Below are positions 1-7,326 of a DNA stretch of 64,000 bases, piece after piece (positions within the stretch are counted from its first letter, which is position 1; every line of letters begins with the position of its first letter). A model generated the notes under the pieces. It saw nothing but the letters and a program-made list of their open reading frames with translations. It was not told the origin of the DNA and made no database searches. The DNA is from Ornithinibacter aureus (GTDB lineage Bacteria > Actinomycetota > Actinomycetes > Actinomycetales > Dermatophilaceae): positions 1,798,001 through 1,862,000 of the forward strand of contig NZ_VMSB01000001.1 of NCBI RefSeq assembly GCF_009858245.1. Reading direction: 5' to 3'. Made by a program: the position numbers and the translations under genes.

Positions 1-1192
1 TGGACAGGCCACCGACGACGAAGGGCACCCCGGCGAGCGACAACAACCCGAAGAGGAAGGAGACCCGCAGGATCGGGATCGCGGCGGCGCTGCCGCGCAG
101 GGTCGTGACCGCCGTGCCACCGGCGATGACCGACGCCCACCCGATCGCGAGGAACAGCAGGGCCTTGAAGATGGCGTGCGACCACAGGTGGAACAGACCG
201 GCATCCGGCCCTTCGGCCAACGGCGCGGCGGCCAGGGCCGACAGCATGACCCCCACCTGGCTGACCGTCGACCACGCGAGCAGGCGCTTGAGGTCGCTCT
301 GGGCGAAGGCGAGCACCGCGGCGAGCACCATCGTCACGGCGACCGAGAGGCCGAGCACCCAGCGCGCCGGGTGGCTCAGGGCGAGGACGGGGAAGAGCCC
401 GGCGAGCACCACGGTGCCGGCCGCGACCATCGTGGCCGCGTGGATGAGGGCACTGGCGGGGGTCGGGCCCTCCATGGCGTCGGCGAGCCAGTCCTGGAAG
501 GGCACCTGCGCGGACTTGCCGAGCACACCGATGACGACGAGCGTCATCGCGACGGCCCGCGCGGCGCCATCGGCACCGTCGGCGCCCTCGCTGGACCAGG
601 CGTCGACGACGCCGGTCAGGCTGGTCGTGCCGGCTCCGGCGGCGAGGCCGACCATCCCGAGGACGAACCCGATGTCGGCGACGCGAGTGACGAGGAACGC
701 CTTGTGGGCGGCCCGGCGGGCGCTGTGCCGACGCGACCAGTGCCCGATGAGCAGGTAGGAGCACCAGCCCATGACCTCCCACCCGATGACCGTCAGCACG
801 AGGTCGCCGGAGAACACGACGAGGAGCATGGCCGCGGTGAACAACGACACGGTGGCGGCGAACCGGGGGTAGCGGTCGTCGGTGCGCAGGTAGATCGCCG
901 AGTAGGCCTGCACGCACAGCGCGACGAGGGCGACGACGGCGCCGACGGCCAGACGGGTCGGGTCGCTGAGCAGGGCGAGCGGCACGCTCAGCTCACCGGC
1001 GGCGACTCCCGGCCCGGCCGCCTCGAGGGCCTCGGCACCAGCGGCCCAGGCCACGAGAACGAGCACGAGGGATGCCGCGCTCGCGCCCACCGCGAGCCCC
1101 TTGGCCAGCCGCTGGTCGCGCAGGTTCTGCCCGGCGAACAGACCGATCAGCGATGCGAGGGCGGGAAGGGCCACCACCGGCCACGGGTTCAC
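1..1192 (-). CDS. nuoL: NADH-quinone oxidoreductase subunit L-like, partial (second cluster)
   Basis: Antiporter-like membrane subunit of complex I, involved in proton translocation. The GTG start overlaps the nuoK stop as GTGA, and the frame stays open to the window edge, giving about 397 of roughly 600 residues. Several hydrophobic helices are visible. The family signature appears as VLGKSAQVPFQDWLADAMEG followed by [17 protein letters not shown], and a second conserved stretch reads FAQSDLKRLLAWSTVSQVG. The gene is the last visible member of a minus-strand cluster A-B-x-C-H-I-J-K-L; nuoM and nuoN probably follow outside the window. The protein is clearly diverged from the other NuoL here (19732-21663), so this is not a recent duplication. 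Function is inferred from family. Confidence 0.93.
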   Translation of the reverse strand, partial: MNPWPVVALPALASLIGLFAGQNLRDQRLAKGLAVGASAASLVLVLVAWAAGAEALEAAGPGVAAGELSVPLALLSDPTRLAVGAVVALVALCVQAYSAIYLRTDDRYPRFAATVSLFTAAMLLVVFSGDLVLTVIGWEVMGWCSYLLIGHWSRRHSARRAAHKAFLVTRVADIGFVLGMVGLAAGAGTTSLTGVVDAWSSEGADGADGAARAVAMTLVVIGVLGKSAQVPFQDWLADAMEGPTPASALIHAATMVAAGTVVLAGLFPVLALSHPARWVLGLSVAVTMVLAAVLAFAQSDLKRLLAWSTVSQVGVMLSALAAAPLAEGPDAGLFHLWSHAIFKALLFLAIGWASVIAGGTAVTTLRGSAAAIPILRVSFLFGLLSLAGVPFVVGGLS

Positions 1193-1497
1193 GGGGCCTC
1201 CCCGCTGCGCTCGTCGAGGTCGATGCGCTCGCGCTGCCGGAAGGCCGCGAGGATGACCGCGAGGGCGACGACGACCTCGGCCGCCGCGATGGTGATGACG
1301 AACAGGGGCAGGATGCTGCCCGCCGCCCACCGGTCGGCCGCGGCTGCCTGGGTCGTGACGAGCAGGACGAGCGACCCGCTCAGCACCAGCTCGACCCCGA
1401 CGAGCACGAGCACGGCGTTGCGGCGTACGGCGATGCCGAAGACGCCGAGCCCGACGAGGGCGCTGGCGAGCAGGTAGGGGCCGGCGAGGTGGATCAC
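1189..1497 (-). CDS. nuoK: NADH-quinone oxidoreductase subunit K-like (second cluster)
   Basis: Small membrane subunit of complex I, 102 residues with three hydrophobic segments, the normal size for NuoK. The GTG start overlaps the nuoJ stop and the stop overlaps the nuoL start, both as GTGA. The core reads GIAVRRNAVLVLVGVELVLS, with the conserved Glu of the second helix that NuoK uses in proton transfer, and a second acidic residue lies in the AAAEVVVALAV helix. It is part of the secondary nuo cluster and is more diverged than the copy at 21673-21972. Confidence 0.92.
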   Translation of the reverse strand: MIHLAGPYLLASALVGLGVFGIAVRRNAVLVLVGVELVLSGSLVLLVTTQAAAADRWAAGSILPLFVITIAAAEVVVALAVILAAFRQRERIDLDERSGEAP

Positions 1498-2003
1498 GAC
1501 GGCCGCCCCTCGCGGGGGATGCGCGACACGGCCAGGGCCGCGACCAGCGCGATGAGCAGCAGCACGGAGAGCAGCTCGAAGGGCCAGACCCACGTGGCGA
1601 ACAGCTGCCCGGCGACCTGGGTGCTCGTGACGTCGGCGCGCTGCACCGGGTCGCCGGCCAGGGGCACCAGCACCGAGCCGAGCAGCACGGCGACGGCGCC
1701 ACCGAGCAGCGCGGCCCCGCCGGTGCGCGCCGGGCCGACGCGGTGGGCCAGGTCGGGGCCGATCGGGGCCCTGGTCAGCATGAGCGCGAAGAGCACCAGC
1801 ACGACGACGGCGCCGACGTAGACGAGCACCAGCACGAGCGCGACGAGTTCTGCTCCGAGCACGAGCAGCGAGCCGGCCACGCCGAGCAGGGCGACGACGA
1901 GCCAGAGCGCCGCGTGCACGACGTGGCGGGTCGTCACGGCGAACAGGCCACCGATGACGGCGAGGAGGGCCGTCGCGGCGAACGCCGTGTCCAGGGCCGT
2001 CAC
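1494..2003 (-). CDS. nuoJ: NADH-quinone oxidoreductase subunit J-like (second cluster)
   Basis: Membrane subunit J of complex I, 169 residues with five predicted helices. I place the start at the GTG overlapping the nuoI stop (GTGA); this yields [19 protein letters not shown] and agrees with the coupling used throughout the cluster. The third helix carries the usual small-residue stretch [18 protein letters not shown]. It lacks the long charged C-terminal tail of the NuoJ in the main operon (21969-22739). Translation appears tightly coupled to nuoI upstream and nuoK downstream. Confidence 0.9.
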   Translation of the reverse strand: MTALDTAFAATALLAVIGGLFAVTTRHVVHAALWLVVALLGVAGSLLVLGAELVALVLVLVYVGAVVVLVLFALMLTRAPIGPDLAHRVGPARTGGAALLGGAVAVLLGSVLVPLAGDPVQRADVTSTQVAGQLFATWVWPFELLSVLLLIALVAALAVSRIPREGRPS

Positions 2004-2662
2004 GGGGAGGCCTCGCCGGCATCCGGGGGCGGTGATCCTGCATCCGGAGGTGGCGACCCGGCATCCGGTCGCGGTGAACCCGCCGCGCGCGGACGCACGG
2101 TACGCGGCATCCGCGGCCCACTTCCCCCGGCGCCCCCGGCCCCGCCCGCGAGGCCGGCGCCGCGCGCCGGGCGGTTGGCCGCCGCGATCTCCGCCGGCTC
2201 GGCCGCTTTCTCGTCCAGGGCCGGCGGCGGCGGCACGCTCGCCATCCACCCGCCGAGGCGGTCCTTCTCGTGGAGCAGGTCGAGCAGGTCGACCTCGGCG
2301 TACTCGAACTGGGGGCTCCAGTGCAGCGCGTCGAACGGGCAGACCTCGATGCAGATGCCGCAGTACATGCACAGGCTGAAGTCGATGGCGAAGCGGTCGA
2401 GGACGTTGCGCTGGCGATCGCGCCCGCCCTCGGTCGTGGCGGGGATCGTCTCCTTGTGCGAGTCGATGTAGATGCACCAGTCGGGGCACTCGCGCGCACA
2501 GAGCATGCACGAGGTGCAGTTCTCCTCGAGCAGCGCGATGACGCCACGACTGCGCGGGGGCAGCTCGGGTGCGACGTCGGGGTACTCGGCGGTGTGCGTC
2601 GGGCGCAGCGCCGTGCGGGCCGTCGTGATCAGGCCCTTGAGGATGCCGGGCAGCGGCCTCAC
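2000..2662 (-). CDS. nuoI: NADH-quinone oxidoreductase subunit I-like, two 4Fe-4S clusters (second cluster)
   Basis: Peripheral-arm ferredoxin-like subunit. The two cluster motifs are [12 protein letters not shown] and [12 protein letters not shown], enough for both tetranuclear centres that pass electrons towards NuoB. The start is the GTG that overlaps the nuoH stop, giving [11 protein letters not shown]. The protein has 220 residues; about 60 C-terminal residues form a low-complexity Ala/Gly/Pro tail ending in repeats of PDAGSPP encoded by a 21-bp tandem repeat. Such a tail is not part of the NuoI fold and is probably disordered. The neighbours nuoH and nuoJ are directly coupled. Confidence 0.92.
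   Translation of the reverse strand: MRPLPGILKGLITTARTALRPTHTAEYPDVAPELPPRSRGVIALLEENCTSCMLCARECPDWCIYIDSHKETIPATTEGGRDRQRNVLDRFAIDFSLCMYCGICIEVCPFDALHWSPQFEYAEVDLLDLLHEKDRLGGWMASVPPPPALDEKAAEPAEIAAANRPARGAGLAGGAGGAGGSGPRMPRTVRPRAAGSPRPDAGSPPPDAGSPPPDAGEASP
2015..2085. repeat. 21-bp tandem repeat in the 3' end of nuoI
   Basis: About three imperfect units containing GCATCCGG followed by a GGNGGNGA-type stretch. On the minus strand they encode the PDAGSPP-type repeats of the NuoI tail. Unit number could vary between strains by slippage without breaking the frame, since 21 is a multiple of three. Confidence 0.6.
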
Positions 2663-3615
2663 CAGCCCATCACCACCCCGGCGCCGGTCAGCAGCAGCTG
2701 AGCGAGCGCGATCGGGACGAGCCAGAGCCACGCGAGGCGCTGGAGCTGGTCCTCGCGCAGTCGCGGCCAGGCGACGCGCACCCAGATGACGAGAACGGCC
2801 ACACCGAATCCCTTCAGCAGGGTCCACAGCCACCCGAGCGTGCCCTCGAACGGCCCGTGCCAGCCGCCGAGCCACAGCACGGCGAACAGCAGGGACATGA
2901 CGACGATGCCGGCGTACTCGGCGAGCAGGAAGAACGCGAAGCGCAGCCCGGTGTACTCGGTCCAGGCGCCCATGACGAGCTCGGCGTCGGCGACGGGCAT
3001 GTCGAACGGGGGGCGCTGCAGCTCGGCGCACGCCGCGACGAGGAAGACCAGCCCGCCCGGCAGCTGCCACAGCAGCCACCACGGCGACCAGGCCTGCGTG
3101 AGGGCCATGAGCGAGAGCGACCCGCCGGCCATGGCGATCGAGGCCAGCGCAAGCACGATCGGCAGCTCGTAGGACACGAGCTGCGCGGCGGCGCGCAGGC
3201 CCCCGAGCAGGGCGTACTTGTTGGCGCTGGCCCATCCGGCCATGAGGGTGCCGAGGGCCCCGACCGACGTGGCGGCGAGCACGAGCACGAGCGAGCCTGG
3301 CACGTCGACTGCAGCAACCCCGGGATGGATCGGAATGGTTGCCATCGCGAGCAGGTACGGGATGAGCGCGACGGCCGGGGCCAGGCGGAACACCCACCGG
3401 TCGGCCGCGCGCGGGGTGATGTCCTCCTTCTGGACGAACTTCACCCCGTCGGCGACGAGCTGGGCCCACCCGTGGAAGCCACCGGCATACATCGGTCCGA
3501 GCCGACCCTGCATGTGGGCCATGACCTTGTGCTCGGCCTGCCCGACGAGCAGCGGCAGCACGAGGAAGGCGGCGAGCACGGAGGCCGCGCGCAGGGCCGC
3601 CTCGAGCAGGCTCAC
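2659..3615 (-). CDS. nuoH: NADH-quinone oxidoreductase subunit H-like (second cluster)
   Basis: Membrane subunit H, which forms much of the quinone chamber with NuoB and NuoD. It is about 318 residues with around eight helices. The signature [20 protein letters not shown] and the loop [19 protein letters not shown] match the conserved first cytoplasmic loop, and [19 protein letters not shown] matches the acidic region near the quinone site. I chose the GTG at 3615 because it overlaps the nuoC stop; another GTG at 3627 is possible. It is much shorter than the main-operon NuoH, which has a long C-terminal extension. No nuoD lies between nuoC and nuoH, which is unusual. Confidence 0.92.
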   Translation of the reverse strand: MSLLEAALRAASVLAAFLVLPLLVGQAEHKVMAHMQGRLGPMYAGGFHGWAQLVADGVKFVQKEDITPRAADRWVFRLAPAVALIPYLLAMATIPIHPGVAAVDVPGSLVLVLAATSVGALGTLMAGWASANKYALLGGLRAAAQLVSYELPIVLALASIAMAGGSLSLMALTQAWSPWWLLWQLPGGLVFLVAACAELQRPPFDMPVADAELVMGAWTEYTGLRFAFFLLAEYAGIVVMSLLFAVLWLGGWHGPFEGTLGWLWTLLKGFGVAVLVIWVRVAWPRLREDQLQRLAWLWLVPIALAQLLLTGAGVVMGW

Positions 3616-4133
3616 CGCGGGCCCCACTCGGGTGGAGGGACGCCGGGTGCCTGGACACGGCGGCGGCTCGGCGACTTGGCGGAGTCGTGACCCTCGCCGG
3701 GTTCCTTGCCCCCGGGCCAGGGTTTCGAGGCCCGGGCGGCGAGCTGGAAGGACTTGCGCAGCGGTGTGCCCTCGAAGCCGTCGGGCAGCAGCAGCGGGCG
3801 CAGGCCCTCGCCGCTGCCGTCGTCGAACCCGGTGAACTCGATGCCGAACATCTCGTGGGTCTCGCGTTCGTGCCAGGCGGCGCCGGCGAAGAGGTCGGTG
3901 GCCGAGTCGACGGGCTCGCCGTCGGGGACCCTGGCCACGATGAGGATGCCGTCGAGCGCACCCGGGGTGCGCACGTCGAGCAGGTGGGCGGTGACGTCGA
4001 AGCCCGGTGCGGCCTCGTCGTAGGTGCGGTCGACGGCACTCAGCCAGTCGAAGAAGGTGAAGCCCTCGTCGCGGGCGGCGGCCAGGGCGTCACGCCACTG
4101 CCCGGCCTGAACCACCCGCGTCTGATCCGCCAC
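3612..4133 (-). CDS. nuoC: NADH-quinone oxidoreductase subunit C-like (second cluster)
   Basis: The 30-kDa-type subunit of the complex I connecting arm, 173 residues. The signature [18 protein letters not shown] corresponds to the family motif HERE-x-x-(D/E)MFG, and [14 protein letters not shown] is the conserved region that follows. It is not fused to NuoD, and no NuoD follows. About 200 bp separate its start from the preceding membrane gene, so transcription may continue but translation is not coupled there. The C-terminal 30 residues are Pro/Arg-rich and not conserved. Confidence 0.9.
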   Translation of the reverse strand: MADQTRVVQAGQWRDALAAARDEGFTFFDWLSAVDRTYDEAAPGFDVTAHLLDVRTPGALDGILIVARVPDGEPVDSATDLFAGAAWHERETHEMFGIEFTGFDDGSGEGLRPLLLPDGFEGTPLRKSFQLAARASKPWPGGKEPGEGHDSAKSPSRRRVQAPGVPPPEWGPR

Positions 4134-4196
4134 GTCGGCAGCCTAGCGACCGGGCTGCCGGGGCGCCCCCGACCGGCCGCACGAATGGCTGTGGGG

Positions 4197-4301
4197 TGCC
4201 AAACGCGCGATTGGCCGCGCCCCTGACACCCCACCTCCGGACATGCCACCCCGCACACGAGATGCCAAACGCGCGATTGGCCGCGCCCCTTACACCCCAC
4301 C
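4197..4301. repeat. Direct repeat of 39 bp, two copies, each able to fold
   Basis: The units at 4197-4235 and 4263-4301 differ at one base. Each begins TGCCAAACGCGCGATTGGCC and ends in CACCCCACC. A TGGGGTG block just before the first unit is complementary to the CACCCCA at its end, so a hairpin could form. The repeats fill most of the 200-bp gap between nuoC and the membrane gene upstream. No coding capacity is convincing here. Confidence 0.7.
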
Positions 4302-4333
4302 CCCGACCGTGCCTGCCCAGCGGACAGATCTGC

Positions 4334-4750
4334 TCAGCGGCCATCCGGTCGTTCAGCCGTCGGCAGGACCAGCTGCGCTGCGACGACGGCGATGCCCGCG
4401 ATGCCGACGAACCATCCCCAGGCCGACCACCCGGCATCCACGAGGCCGTAGGCCGTGGCCAGGCACAACAGGGCGGCCACGACGACCCGGGCGCCGGGCT
4501 GCAACCGGAACCGGCCCTTGGGGGCCATGAACAACCCCCACAGGATGAGCACCGCCGCGACCGCGACCACCGCTGCCACCCAGCCGACCAGCCCGCCACC
4601 GACCGCGTGGTGCGCGATCGCCCCGGCGCCGCCGAACAGGGCCAGCTCGACGACGAAGGCGACCACCGCGAGGGCGAGCAGGCTCGGGGTCGAGAACAGT
4701 TCGGGCCCGTGGCCGGGGGTCGGCCGGGGGGCTCGGCCCTCGCTGCTCAT
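4334..4750 (-). CDS. Small membrane protein, DUF2568/YrdB-like, embedded in nuo cluster
   Basis: A 138-residue protein with four hydrophobic helices. The pattern of a Glu in the first helix ([10 protein letters not shown]), then [13 protein letters not shown], then a helix starting [16 protein letters not shown] resembles the DUF2568 (YrdB) family, whose function is unknown. The ATG overlaps the nuoB stop as ATGA, so it is translated with nuoB. It is followed by a repeat-containing gap and then nuoC. It occupies an unusual place inside a complex I cluster. The sequence does not show whether it is an accessory subunit or a passenger. Confidence 0.65.
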   Translation of the reverse strand: MSSEGRAPRPTPGHGPELFSTPSLLALAVVAFVVELALFGGAGAIAHHAVGGGLVGWVAAVVAVAAVLILWGLFMAPKGRFRLQPGARVVVAALLCLATAYGLVDAGWSAWGWFVGIAGIAVVAAQLVLPTAERPDGR

Positions 4751-5346
4751 GGCTTGGTCACGAGGCCGCGGGTGACCTCGCCCGCCTCGGCGGTGCGGTG
4801 CCCGGCGAACCGCGGGGCCACTGCCGCACGGCCGGGCTGGCGGGCTGCGATGGCGGCCCCACTCACCCGCTCGTCGGCGATCTTCTCCTGGAGCCGGATG
4901 ATGCCCTGGAGCAACGCCTCCGGTCGGGGAGGGCACCCGGGTACGTACACGTCGACCGGGATGAGTTGGTCGACGCCCTTGGTCACGGAGTACGAGTCCC
5001 AGTACGGCCCACCGGAGTTGGAGCACGCCCCGAACGAGATGACGTACTTCGGCTCGGGCATCTGGTCGTAGAGCCGGCGGATGGCCGGTGCCATCTTGTC
5101 GGTGACCGTGCCCGAGACGACCATGAGGTCGGCCTGGCGCGGGCCCGGCGCGAAGGGGATGACGCCGAGGCGGATGAAGTCGTGGCGGCCCATCGAGGTC
5201 GCGATGAACTCGATCGCGCAGCACGCCAGGCCGAAGTTGAACACCCACAGCGAGTACCGGCGACCCCAGTTCAGCACCACGCGGATCGGCTTCGGCGCGT
5301 GCTCGGCGAGCGGACCGACGCGTGGCATGGGCAGGTCGACGCTCAT
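4747..5346 (-). CDS. nuoB: NADH-quinone oxidoreductase subunit B-like (second cluster)
   Basis: Carries the terminal iron-sulphur cluster N2 that reduces quinone. All four ligands are visible: the adjacent pair in [10 protein letters not shown], one in [10 protein letters not shown] and one in VPGCPPRPE. This implies a working redox subunit, not a relic. The protein has 199 residues starting at [11 protein letters not shown]; upstream in-frame codons run into nuoA and do not look conserved. It has a Gly/Ala/Arg-rich C-terminal tail. The stop overlaps the start of the small membrane gene, and nuoA lies 19 bp upstream. Confidence 0.94.
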   Translation of the reverse strand: MSVDLPMPRVGPLAEHAPKPIRVVLNWGRRYSLWVFNFGLACCAIEFIATSMGRHDFIRLGVIPFAPGPRQADLMVVSGTVTDKMAPAIRRLYDQMPEPKYVISFGACSNSGGPYWDSYSVTKGVDQLIPVDVYVPGCPPRPEALLQGIIRLQEKIADERVSGAAIAARQPGRAAVAPRFAGHRTAEAGEVTRGLVTKP

Positions 5347-5365
5347 GGGGAGAGCGTATGCCGCT

Positions 5366-5725
5366 TCAGACCCACCGCAGCAGGCCGCGCCGACCGGCGT
5401 GCAGCAGCCCGACGAGGATGACTCCGACGAAGACCACAACCTCGGCCAGGGAGGCGACGCCGAGCTCGGGGTCACGCAGCACCAAGGCCCACGGGAAGAG
5501 GTACACGGCATCCACGGCGAAGATGACGTAGAGGAACGCGAAGGCGATGTAGCGGATCTGGCTCTGCGCCCAGCCCGTGCCGACGGGGTCGACGCCGCTC
5601 TCGTAGGTGCGCAGCCCGGCCTCGGTGACGGCCCGGGGCGCGAGCAGTCGGCGGGCGACCATCGCGGCGGTGACGAGCAGCACGCCGGCGAGCACCACTG
5701 CCGCTGCTGCCGCGTAGCCCTCCAT
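5366..5725 (-). CDS. nuoA: NADH-quinone oxidoreductase subunit A-like (second cluster)
   Basis: Membrane subunit A, 119 residues with three helices, the normal size. The conserved motif appears as [20 protein letters not shown], and the loop [17 protein letters not shown] holds the acidic residue typical of the second helix. It is the first gene of the secondary cluster and starts at an ATG at 5725. The upstream region contains a direct repeat (GGTGAGCGAGCCT, at about 5726 and 5755), a copy of the dispersed palindromic repeat, and then an IS110 element about 120 bp away. The native promoter may therefore be displaced. Confidence 0.93.
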   Translation of the reverse strand: MEGYAAAAAVVLAGVLLVTAAMVARRLLAPRAVTEAGLRTYESGVDPVGTGWAQSQIRYIAFAFLYVIFAVDAVYLFPWALVLRDPELGVASLAEVVVFVGVILVGLLHAGRRGLLRWV

Positions 5726-5775
5726 GGTGAGCGAGCCTAGTGCGCCCCCACCCTGGTGAGCGAGCCTCGCCCGCC

Positions 5776-5810
5776 CGTACCTGCACCGACCAATAGGTCA
5801 CTCGGGGTAC
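5776..5810. repeat. Dispersed palindromic repeat, copy 1
   Basis: A 35-bp element with outer arms CGTACC and GGTAC and core GACCAATAGGTC (5788-5799). The core is itself a dyad of GACC and GGTC around four bases. It lies between nuoA and the IS110 element. Confidence 0.85.
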
Positions 5811-5830
5811 ACCACCGACCACCCGGCGCC

Positions 5831-5845
5831 CGTACCTGCACTGAC
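5831..5845. repeat. Dispersed palindromic repeat, copy 2, left half (split by IS110)
   Basis: The half-element CGTACCTGCACTGAC stops exactly where the IS110 element starts. Its other half is at 7175-7194. Joined, they give a 35-bp repeat unit with core GACCTATTGGTC, the same as the other copies. Confidence 0.8.
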
Positions 5846-6104
5846 TGTGAGGATCGACAGCGCAGCCTGATCGTGCTGGGCTGTGGTCGACTGCTTCGGG
5901 TGTGACTCTTGGCCTGACTGGCTTTGTGCCTTTGACCGGACTTGTCCGCTCGGGGTGGTCGGCCCCGGCCCGGTCGGAGTTTGACTGGCCTGATCAGGAG
6001 CTTGACCGCCGGCGTTCGCAGCGTCGGCGTGTCCCGTCACAGTCCTGCCGTGACTCCTCCCGGACCGGACCCTTCGTCCGCTCCAGAGCATCGGGAGGAA
6101 CGCA
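5846..6104 (+). ncRNA. Probable bridge-RNA region of the IS110 element
   Basis: Elements of the IS110 subgroup are known to transcribe a structured bridge RNA from the long noncoding end upstream of the recombinase; two loops of this RNA pair with target and donor DNA. Here the left noncoding end is about 260 bp and no protein is credible in it. I infer the RNA from this layout alone. I have not derived its fold or its guide loops, though the known target (dyad GACCTATTGGTC) gives a sequence the target loop should match. Confidence 0.5.
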
Positions 6105-7157
6105 ATGAACAGTTTGTCCGAGATCGTCGAGGTCGTCATCGGCGTCGACACCCACGTCGAGACCCACACCGCCGCGGTCGTCGACGCCAGAACTGGTGCG
6201 GTGCTCGATGAGCTGACCGTGCACACCACCCCGCAGGGTTACCAGGACCTGGTCGACCTCGCTGACGCGCACAGCGCGTTGCGGGTATGGGCCATCGAGG
6301 GCACCGGTGGTCACGGCGCCGGCCTGGTCCGACACCTGGGCCGCGCCGAGGAAGTGGTCGTCGAGCTGGACCGGCCCGAACGCACCAAGCGGCGCCACGG
6401 TGCCAAGTCCGACCTGTTGGACGCGGTCCGCGCCGCCCGCGAGGCGCTGGCCCGCCCGAAGCTGGGTACCCCGCGCGCTGGTGGGGACCGTCAGGCACTG
6501 TCGGTGCTGCTGGCCGCCCGCCGCTCCGCCGTGGACGCCTCCACTGTGGCGCAACGGCAGCTGTTCTCGTTGGTCATCGCCGCCCCCGAGCACCTGCGTA
6601 CCAAGCTGCGCGGGCGCAAGCTGCCCGAGATGGTGCGGGTCGCCGCTCGGCTGCGCATCCAGAGCAACTGGGACCGCGAGTCCGCCGCGACCGCGACCAC
6701 GCTGCGGACCCTGGCCCGACGCACCCAGGCCCTGACCATCGAGGCCGCCGACCTGGAGAAGCAGATCCTGGCCATCGTCCGCTCCTGGCGCCCGGACTTG
6801 CTCGACCAGCCCGGTATCGGCCCGATCGTCGCCGCGACAGTGCTGTGCGCGTGGTCCCACCCTGGGCGGATCCACACCGAGGCCGGATTCGCGATGCTCG
6901 CCGGCGTCGCCCCGATCCCCGCCAACAGCGGTCAGGTCACCACCCGGTACCGGCTCAACCGCCACGGTGACCGCCAGCTCAACCGGGCGCTGCACACCAT
7001 CGTGCTGGTCCGCCAGCGCTACCACGAACCCACCAAGGCCTACACCGACCGGCGCACCACACAGGGCAAGACCCCACGCGAGATCCGCCGCTGCCTCAAG
7101 CGCTACATCGCCCGCGACCTCTACCGAATCCTCGAACATCACCCATCAACGGCTTGA
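6105..7157 (+). CDS. IS110-family transposase (DEDD recombinase with Tnp-type Ser domain)
   Basis: 350 residues, a normal length for the family. The N-terminal RuvC-like DEDD domain begins EVVIGVDTHVETHTAAVVD and contains WAIEGTGGHGAG, and RHGAKSDLLDAVRAA gives the later acidic residues. The C-terminal domain has PGIGPIVAATVLCAWSHPGR, then FAMLAGVAPIPANSGQ, with the Ser of the second catalytic site within that region, and RLNRHGDRQLNRALHTIV. The gene looks intact. Start ATG at 6105 has GGAGGA shortly before it. Confidence 0.93.
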   Translation: MNSLSEIVEVVIGVDTHVETHTAAVVDARTGAVLDELTVHTTPQGYQDLVDLADAHSALRVWAIEGTGGHGAGLVRHLGRAEEVVVELDRPERTKRRHGAKSDLLDAVRAAREALARPKLGTPRAGGDRQALSVLLAARRSAVDASTVAQRQLFSLVIAAPEHLRTKLRGRKLPEMVRVAARLRIQSNWDRESAATATTLRTLARRTQALTIEAADLEKQILAIVRSWRPDLLDQPGIGPIVAATVLCAWSHPGRIHTEAGFAMLAGVAPIPANSGQVTTRYRLNRHGDRQLNRALHTIVLVRQRYHEPTKAYTDRRTTQGKTPREIRRCLKRYIARDLYRILEHHPSTA

Positions 7158-7174
7158 CAACCCATAGGAGCGTC

Positions 7175-7194
7175 CTATTGGTCGCCCGGGGTAC
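7175..7194. repeat. Dispersed palindromic repeat, copy 2, right half
   Basis: CTATTGGTCG followed by a GGGGTAC end, the missing half of the copy interrupted at 5845. Confidence 0.8.
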
Positions 7195-7326
7195 GTCTGA
7201 CCGACACCTCGTGGACAGCGGTGAGGCTACCCTCATCGCGACGTACCATGGAGAACGCTGCGCCCGCGGCAGAACCGGCGGCACAGCACGTGAGTTTCCG
7301 TCGCCGACTTGACCACAGGGTGCCCC

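Larger units (their letters stand above)
5846..7174 (+). mobile_element. IS110-family insertion sequence, about 1.33 kb
   Basis: The boundaries are set by the interrupted host repeat: deleting 5846-7174 (or 5845-7173, since one C is shared) restores a complete copy of the dispersed palindromic repeat. There are no clear terminal inverted repeats and no target duplication, as expected for IS110 elements, which use a DEDD recombinase and an RNA guide. The transposase is preceded by a noncoding left end of about 260 bp and followed by a very short right end, the layout of the IS110 subgroup. It sits in the divergent promoter region between the second nuo cluster and korAB. Confidence 0.85.

Noticed and set aside
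176..1477. Long open frame on the plus strand opposite nuoL and nuoK
   Set aside because: High GC leaves antisense frames open. Its composition is Gly/Asp/His/Arg-rich without motifs, while the minus strand gives clear NuoL and NuoK.
3612..4333. A hidden or fused nuoD in the second cluster
   Set aside because: I looked between nuoB and nuoH for the NuoD signature (GPQHPSTHG) and found only nuoC, the repeats and the small membrane gene.
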